Notes under the pieces: model-generated
Database searches by the model: none
Seen by the model: only the letters and a program-made list of their open reading frames with translations
What the model was told of the DNA's origin: nothing
Shown here: positions 58,301 through 64,000 of the stretch, piece by piece
Numbering within the stretch: the first letter of the stretch is position 1
How the letters are laid out: each line of letters begins with the position of its first letter
Origin: Nectonema munidae
Lineage: Eukaryota; Nematomorpha; Nectonematoida; Nectonematidae
Length of the DNA stretch: 64,000 nt
NCBI GenBank assembly: GCA_030549495.1
Contig: JAUIRK010000926.1
Location: forward strand, 62,001 to 126,000
Reading direction: 5' to 3'
Translations under genes and position numbers: made by a program

Positions 58301-59581
58301 CAACTTTTTTTATCTTGTATTATTTAAGGTTTATCTAAATCACTGGTTTCCAAACTGTAGGGTGTATCCCTCCAGTTCCCCCTCTCGCCCCAGGGCGTAA
58401 GATTTACAGAGCTGAAAAAAGATACAAAAAGAAATAAACATTTTTTAAATATTAAAAATAAAAAAACATATTGAAGTGATAATTTAATTTTTAATAATTA
58501 TAATTAAAAAGTTTTTAAATATATCTTTGTGCTGATAAAATAAATTTGTTTAACATTAAAAACGTTATCTATAAAATGTGAATTCTTTTTCAAAATCATA
58601 AATTTGGAGAGCATGATTTTCAACACTTATTGCAATAAAAAAACAAGAAACGAAATCTAAGTTAATCTAATGAAAAAGATAGGATAAAAGTCTCAAAAAC
58701 ATTTTAAAGACCTGGCACTGCTATTAATAAAAAAAGTTAACCTAGTTTTCTTTAAAAACACTTTTCGTCAAAAAGAAGAAACAGAAATTACATACAATTT
58801 TCAAAATAATATTGACTTAATGGTCCTTCACTTTAGACATAAGCCTGCCAAATCAAAAGCTAATATTGGAATCTTTAATATCATTAACAGATTTTATTTC
58901 GGAAAAAATAAATGATACTAAGTAAGTTGATATAAAACTACCTTAACTTTTCACGACCATCATGACACCTGTGTTCCAAGAAATAAAAATCGTCGACTTG
59001 AAAAAGAAAGCATACAATTAGTATTAAAAATTCTTGTCACTAAAAAGTTAGAATCAAGAACACTTCTGCCTTCTTTTTTAATGGAATTTTACTTATTTAA
59101 AGTACACCAATTACTTTTCTTCGTACACTGTTTGTCAAAGTGTCAAGATTTCGTGGATCCCAGGTTAAGAACGCTTGATATATATCAGTATCTTTTTCTA
59201 TTTGAATTAGAGTCAACGTTTTGAGAAGAATAGTGGAATGGTGTTACCAACGTTTAGGTTACATTGACTACAACTGGAAAAGTTGTTTCAATGAATTTCA
59301 GGTATCACCTCTTTTATTTCGATAAAATTTTCAAGTTGATTTTTTAATACACTTTATAGGCCATTCAAAATGCGCAACACAACATCGAAAAAATGCTACA
59401 CAATCAAAAATTAAAGTAAGAAACCACACTTTCTTCTCAAAAATATAGAGACATTTAAATCTTTAAATCAAACATCATTTTGCTTAGTAACAGTGAAATA
59501 AAAAGTTGTATCGCAAAAATTGAAGATGTACTACAACAAGAATCTGATGTACAATCCCTCAATCAATCATCAAGAGAGTAG
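55311..59581 (+). CDS. Argininosuccinate synthase homologue lacking catalytic motifs (predicted pseudoenzyme), 7 exons
   Basis: Exons: 55311-55396 region (ending at the ATG codon before GTAAAT), 55459-55752, 55805-56281, 56938-57218, 59211-59301, 59360-59415, 59488-59581 (TAG stop). Phases match at all junctions. ASS landmarks in order: LLIWLKENKYDVLVYM|ADIGQ (human [20 protein letters not shown]), KKYLWPIIQTGLLIEDM, GVPIEVTYQKS, ILSFLNRIASKYHIGRIRSF, IYECPGGFLIHKGHQELE and TKYIRHCIELCQRTVNG. The P-loop signature SGGLDTS is replaced by ENDLEFY, GATGKGND by unrelated residues (AFPYQKYY) and the citrulline segment YEDRYLLGTSLARP by IEDMNKCVEILAKQ. ASS normally joins citrulline and aspartate using ATP; this product should not. 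A new C-terminal tail of about 80 residues follows. An upstream in-frame extension to 55263 is possible. A decaying but still open gene is the alternative reading. Confidence 0.8.
55459..55752 (+). CDS. ASS-like exon 2, nucleotide and citrulline-domain region
   Basis: Starts ADIGQNIDWEEEKNLIMEYT, matching [20 protein letters not shown], then KEVIMIDIRKIFIKKYLWPI and the altered substrate segment. It ends IEKK|GTTCTT; this donor is weak but is the only one keeping phase. Confidence 0.7.
55805..56281 (+). CDS. ASS-like exon 3, synthetase domain
   Basis: 159 codons after TTTTTAG. VEYLLSKNFPFPKNQFKNFH parallels human [20 protein letters not shown], and DVFSIQYSCGVPIEVTY parallels DILEIEFKKGVPVKVTN. 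It ends MMNINSK|GTAAGT. The conserved glycines of GxGRI and the P-x-G turn remain while ligand-contacting residues do not. Confidence 0.75.
56938..57218 (+). CDS. ASS-like exon 4
   Basis: IINLRNSISNVLMEEIGSGN, then WNRKETKYIRHCIELCQRTV, matches the human [23 protein letters not shown] region, followed by a degenerate VTILEKRINP strand (human VYILGRESP). The end is Ser/Asn-rich and in phase 2. Confidence 0.75.
57219..58340. other. ASS-like intron 4, first part
   Basis: About 1.1 kb of A+T-rich sequence without an element I recognise. Confidence 0.45.
58341..59177. mobile_element. hAT-like element remnant in ASS-like intron 4
   Basis: Starts CACTGGTTTCCAAACTGTAG and ends CCCAGGTTAAGAACGCTTG, both resembling hAT ends of the CAGTGGTTCTTAACC type. 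No transposase frame survives and no clean 8-bp duplication was found. It ends 33 bp before the exon 5 acceptor region. Confidence 0.5.
59211..59581 (+). CDS. ASS-like exons 5-7, novel helical C-terminal tail
   Basis: The exons encode VNVLRRIVEWCYQRLGYIDY, NWKSCFNEFQ, AIQNAQHNIEKMLHNQKL and NSEIKSCIAKIEDVLQQESD before the stop. Heptad-like hydrophobic spacing suggests a coiled coil. It replaces the short C-terminal arm that stabilises the ASS tetramer and has no counterpart I recognise. Confidence 0.6.
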
Positions 59582-60241
59582 TAGGGCATTCTAGCTATTT
59601 AGTAAATTGCCTTTTACTATTAACAATAAATTTTCCTTTTCACAAAACCTAATTTTATTTAAGTAAAGGAAAAAGGAATCTTCTCGAAAATCAAAGCAAT
59701 GCCAAGCTATTATCAATTAAAATAATAAATTATCTCGATACTATTTCCCTATCATAAACATTAAATATATTTGAAATAAAGTATATTTTTTAATTGTCTT
59801 ACTTTTATTTTTTGCTATTTCTTCATGTTATTTTGTTGAACCATAGTCTCACTCTTCATTTTTTTCGTTTAGACTCTTTTGGCGTGATAATCCAAAAATA
59901 TATTCTTTTACTTTGCAAATAAAAGCTGTTTCTAGTCAATCTTAAATATTTTTTGATACATTAAAAAACCTAAAACCTTCGTAAGAAACCTAAAACCTTC
60001 GTATCTTAAACTTCATGACGCTATACTTAAATAATTCTAAAAATCTCATCGTGTTTTATAATTTACTTGTCTTCCAATAATTTGAAAAAAAACTTTGCAG
60101 TCCTAAGCTTGCATATCCTTACACGTCTTCAAAAGTAAAAAAGATCTATCAAAAACTTTTTCAAAAGCGAACAAAACATTTTTATTTCAAATGTGAAGTA
60201 CGTCCATGTAGAAATTATCATTCCATTTATCACATTTTGTT
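59582..60241. other. 3' flank of the ASS-like gene
   Basis: A+T-rich. The short duplication CTAAAACCTTCGTA occurs twice near 59970-60003. Nothing else recognised. Confidence 0.45.
59625..59630 (+). terminator. Poly(A) signal AATAAA after the ASS-like stop
   Basis: The hexamer lies about 45 nt after the TAG; a second one follows near 59775. Confidence 0.45.
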
Positions 60242-60360
60242 TAACCCGTTATCGGCCAGAATAAGCTGATCATATCTAATCTAAAGCAGAAGATTTGTAT
60301 TAAAAAGCATTTATAAAAGCAGACGATTCATAATTTTGTAGACATTTTTAAATCAATACT
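60242..60360. mobile_element. MITE, reverse-oriented copy of the 48.7-kb element
   Basis: TTAACCCGTTATC left end and GCAGAAGATTTGTATTAAAA, GCAGACGATTCA internal blocks match the reverse complement of 48730-48851. The right end is degenerate. Confidence 0.7.
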
Positions 60361-60879
60361 AATTAAAAAAATTGTACAAATCGTTTTGAAAAGTTTGGAG
60401 GTTTAGTTGAAATAAAATACATTCATCACATTTACACATAAAACTTCTAATAATGGGAATTTTTATTTAAGTAATGAACAAAAATAATTAAATATTTGAA
60501 TGTAAAATTTCCTTCATTATGTGATACAAAGTTTTAAAAGGCGTTAAGATAGGATCACAGCTACTACTTTTCAAACAAAATTCTTTTGAATTAGTTTTAA
60601 TCAAAAAAGAAAAAGTTGTTGACTACGTTAGTGACTAAAGGTTTTATGGGAAACAAAATTACAGAAAATTTTCAGAATAACATATTTCTCCAAAGAAAAT
60701 CATATGATGTAATATGACTTTAAAATCAGAGATTTAATTTTTCGGTTTTAATTATTAAAAAATTTGTTGAAGAGTGATATCAATAAAAATTTTGATTGAT
60801 GATAAGATTTCCTACAAATATATTCATATAAATTAAATATACTAATTCTGCCATGTCAAAAATTTCCTCCAAAAAATTT
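60361..60879. other. A+T-rich DNA before the inverted satellite array
   Basis: No feature recognised. Confidence 0.4.
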
Positions 60880-61520
60880 TTTTATATGAAATATATAAGT
60901 TTTTATACCAAATCAACAATGCTGATTTCATTTCTAAACTCAGTTTTTACAATTAGAGCTTGAAAATGTCTGAAAGTGTCTAAATGTTTACGTGTGAAAT
61001 TGTTTGCAAATATATTTTTTAAATTTTGAATAAAATATTTTTTATAACAAATTGACCATCCTGGTTTTATTTCTAAATTGATTTTTCACAATTAGAGTTT
61101 GAAAATATCTAAAAATTTAGATCAAATTTCCCGTTGACGGGATGAAAATTTTCTCCAAAATATTATTCAAACTTTAAATAAAATATATTTTTATACTAAA
61201 TCGATCATTCCAATTTCATTTCTTTTCAACGTTTTTGGAATAAGGGTGAGAAAATGTATAAAAGTGACAATAAATATGTGGTTGATGGATGATCAATAAA
61301 CATTCATTCATATTTTAGGTGAAATATATTTTTTATACTAAACCGACCAAGTTAATTTCATTTATGAACTCAGTTTTGGCGATTTCTTTTTAAAAATATT
61401 CATATTCATTTTAAATAAAGTAAATCGGCCATGCTTATTTCAATTCTAGAGTCAGTTTCCACAATTGGAAAGTAAAAATGTCTCGGATTATCCATAAAAT
61501 AGACATTTTAAACAAAAAAA
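60880..61520 (-). repeat. Satellite array, opposite orientation to 1.3-1.9 kb
   Basis: Anchors of the form GATTTCATTTCTAAACTCAG recur near 60921, 61061, 61216, 61352 and 61437, each preceded by ATACCAAATCAACAATGCT-like sequence. Reverse-complemented, they match the AGAAATAAAA and GATTTGGTATAAAA anchors near the left end of the window. Confidence 0.7.
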
Positions 61521-61953
61521 TGAGTCTACATATTTTTAATTATATTTTATTTTTTTAAAGCTCTAATATTTTAAATATATTTAACATATAAGTTAATATA
61601 ATTCCTGACACAAATTTTCTTGAACTATATAAACAGTTGTTTTAAAACTTGCATGCAATCTTACATTTTTGAAACCAACAGTTTAAAATTTTGCAAACTT
61701 TAATATACCTTAAGAAAATAAAGAATTAAATCTTATGAGTTGAACTGAAAATATAATAATTTTTATGGAAATAAAAGTTTACATAAAACCAGATTGTCAC
61801 CATTAATTCTCTATTCCTTATATGAAGGTCTAAAAAAATACCTTGTTTCTGCTCTACATTTAGGACATTTAAAACCCATTATTCACTGTGATGAATAGAA
61901 AGAATCTGAAAGGCTGGAGCTTTTATTCAACAAATAGCGCGTGAAAAGACATA

Positions 61954-61999
<46 letters not shown>

Positions 62000-62224
62000 A
62001 ATTTGCATAGTAAAAGAAAAGTCTATATTAATAGAATAGAAGAATTGTGATGTTCAGAGAAGTGTTAATGACAAATAATTAATGACAAAAATAAATATAA
62101 CTATGACAGATAATTATGGTTAAATGAAAAGATATTATGTGTAAGTTTATAAATAAAAATGATGATAATAGTAATAATAATAATAATGAAGAAGGGTTAT
62201 TTGAATAGTCATTTGAATAATACA
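61521..62224. other. A+T-rich DNA with microsatellites
   Basis: A long TA repeat at about 61958-61997 and an AAT/ATG repeat at 62159-62190. The 3' LTR of the neighbouring Ty3-type element might lie here, because a TGTATTATTC-like start sits next to its coding end on the minus strand, but no second LTR is available to compare. Confidence 0.4.
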
Positions 62225-64000
62225 ATCTTCCGCACTAATGGGAATTGTCTATGCCATATTTCTTGACAGGCTTTCGTTCCCTTGTTGATCTTCTTAGGTG
62301 TGGTGCTTCCACTTTTGATTCTTCACCGTTGCTAGGTTCTTCGTTTGGAGAAGGATCCTTAGTGTATTCAGAGCAAGAGGTTTCTTCTAATTCCTTTTCA
62401 GTTTGGTTGGGGGCAAGATGCTTGAGAGCCACGGTGTTCTCCTTCCCATTTTGCGATTCAACCCTTGCGCATTGCGGATTAATTTCCAAAAGTTCGACTA
62501 ACTCCACTTGAGGCTTTGCTTTCGACGGGATAGGGAATTTCTTCATCCAAACAGTTTTTGTATTAGACAGCCAATCTGGAACTTTATTGTTGGCGCTGTT
62601 TCTTTCAAACTTAAATAATCTTTCATGCGGAGTTTCATTAGTTGATGTGTTCAGAAGTGTTCGGAGTGCATTCAAGCAATCTGGAAGAACGTCTTCCCAT
62701 TTTTCGATGGGCAGTCCTTGAGTCTCTGTTGCTAAAGTGACGGTTTTCCAGATAATTCCGTTGTATCTTTCGCATTGAGAATTGCCTTGAGGATTATAAG
62801 CTGTTGTGAAAGTCGAGGCTACGCCTTTACTTAAAGAAAATTTTTAAGTTCACTCGATAAAAATGAGCTCCCGCGATCTGAGTGTACATATTTAGGTAGT
62901 CCAAAGATTGCGAAAAGTTCTTGCAAACATTTTATTACCGTAGTTGACGTCGTATCCTTGCAAGGAAAAGCAAATGGAAATCTAGAATACTCGTCAATGA
63001 TAGTGAGAATGTACTTGTTCTTGGTTTCTGATAGCAAAGGACCTTTGAAGTCGATAGATAGTCTATCAAATGGTTTTGTAGACTTTACCATGTGGTCTCC
63101 GTAAGACTTGAAGAATCTTGGTTTGCATTTACAACAGACTTGGCAGTTCTTTGTCATCACTTTTATTTCGTCCATTGAAAAGGGTAGGTTCTTTTCTCTG
63201 ACAAAGTGACTCATTCTTCGCACTCCAGGATGGATCAGTGAGTCATGCAGCTCTTTTAGCTTCGTCGAGTATTTTGAAATTGAACATGCAAGTGATAACG
63301 CATCTGCAGATAAATTGTCGATTCCAGGTCGATACTTGATGTCAAAGGAATATGAAGCTAACTCCAAACGCCAGCGAAGCATCTTGTCGTTTTTGATTTT
63401 GTTCTTGCCATTATTGCTAAAAATGCAGGAAACTGCTTTCTGGTCCGTCACTACGGTAAAGTGTTGTCCAATTAGGAAGTGCTTCCAGTGTCGTACCGAT
63501 GCGATGATGGCGTAAGCTTCTTTCTCCACGATGTGTGCTATGGTTTCTGCTAGATTAAGAGTTTTGGAAAAGAATGCTACAGGCCTTCCATTTTGCAAGA
63601 GTGAGGCGGCGATTGTCTTCTCTGAAGCGTCTGTTTCGACAACGAATGGCACACCACTCTTGGTTGCGTGTAAAGCAGATCTACCAATTTCTTCTTTGAG
63701 AGAGTGAATTACTTTTATTTGACTGTTGGTTAGAGGAAAGGAGGTCACTTTTGTTAGAGATTGAACTTTCGTGGAGTAATTGGAAATCCATTTGGCGTAA
63801 TATGAGAAGAATCCCATCATTCTTTTCAATTCAGCAGAACTTCGCGGTATAGGCATTTCTGTCAGAGGTTTGATACGATCCTTGTCAGGCCTTAGCTCCC
63901 CATCACCAATCTCATATCCAAGAAACTTGATAGATGCGAGTCCTTGCTTACTTTTGCTCCAATTGATGTTTAGTTGATAGGAATTGGCTGCGTTAAGAAA
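62225..64000 (-). mobile_element. Ty3-type LTR retroelement, pol part, running off the window
   Basis: Minus-strand family features in order from the window edge: the end of the reverse transcriptase, RNase H with its palm-tether region, an HHCC-type zinc region, an integrase core and a charged C-terminal tail reaching about 62235. Gag, protease and most of the reverse transcriptase would lie beyond the window, as would the 5' LTR. The piece is well preserved, with about one visible break, so it is probably a fairly recent insertion, but it is not whole. Treated as a fossil. Confidence 0.85.

Noticed and set aside
62245-62511. Plus-strand open frame over the LTR element
   Set aside because: Complement of the element's own minus-strand coding; no domain.

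Overview
The window is very A+T-rich animal DNA (about three quarters A+T by eye). Genes are split by many introns, and non-LTR retrotransposons, hAT and pogo DNA transposons, MITEs, satellites and one Ty3-type LTR element crowd the rest. The host gene families and the CR1/Jockey- and RTE-like LINEs point to an invertebrate metazoan. The sequence alone does not let me name the species.

Layout. 1-3.4 kb holds simple and satellite-like repeats. 3.4-17.8 kb is a graveyard of at least six LINE copies, one carrying a tRNA-derived SINE with clean 15-bp target duplications. 19.36-53.70 kb (+) is one host gene that I could assemble as 20 exons with matching splice phases; it encodes about 1,641 residues and resembles SYCP2, the lateral-element/axis protein of the synaptonemal complex. 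Its introns hold almost all the transposons here: a hAT with its own LINE insertion, a near-complete LINE, a hAT remnant, a fold-back element, RTE pieces, LINE tails, a pogo remnant and several MITEs. 55.31-59.58 kb (+) is a second host gene, seven exons with matching phases, encoding a homologue of argininosuccinate synthase (ASS). 60.2-62.2 kb holds a MITE, a satellite array inverted relative to the one at 1.3-1.9 kb, and microsatellites. 62.2 kb to the window end is part of a Ty3-type LTR element on the minus strand.

The most unusual object is the ASS homologue. Its overall fold sequence follows ASS from the N-terminal WLKE segment to the C-terminal RHCI segment, yet the ATP P-loop signature, the second ASS signature and the citrulline-binding segment are all replaced, while every exon stays open. 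It looks like a pseudoenzyme that also gained a new helical C-terminal tail of about 80 residues. It lies 1.6 kb downstream of the SYCP2-like gene on the same strand, with a phase-compatible optional exon between them. No RNA evidence is available here, so exon models rest on reading frame, splice sites, phase matching and family resemblance recalled from memory.
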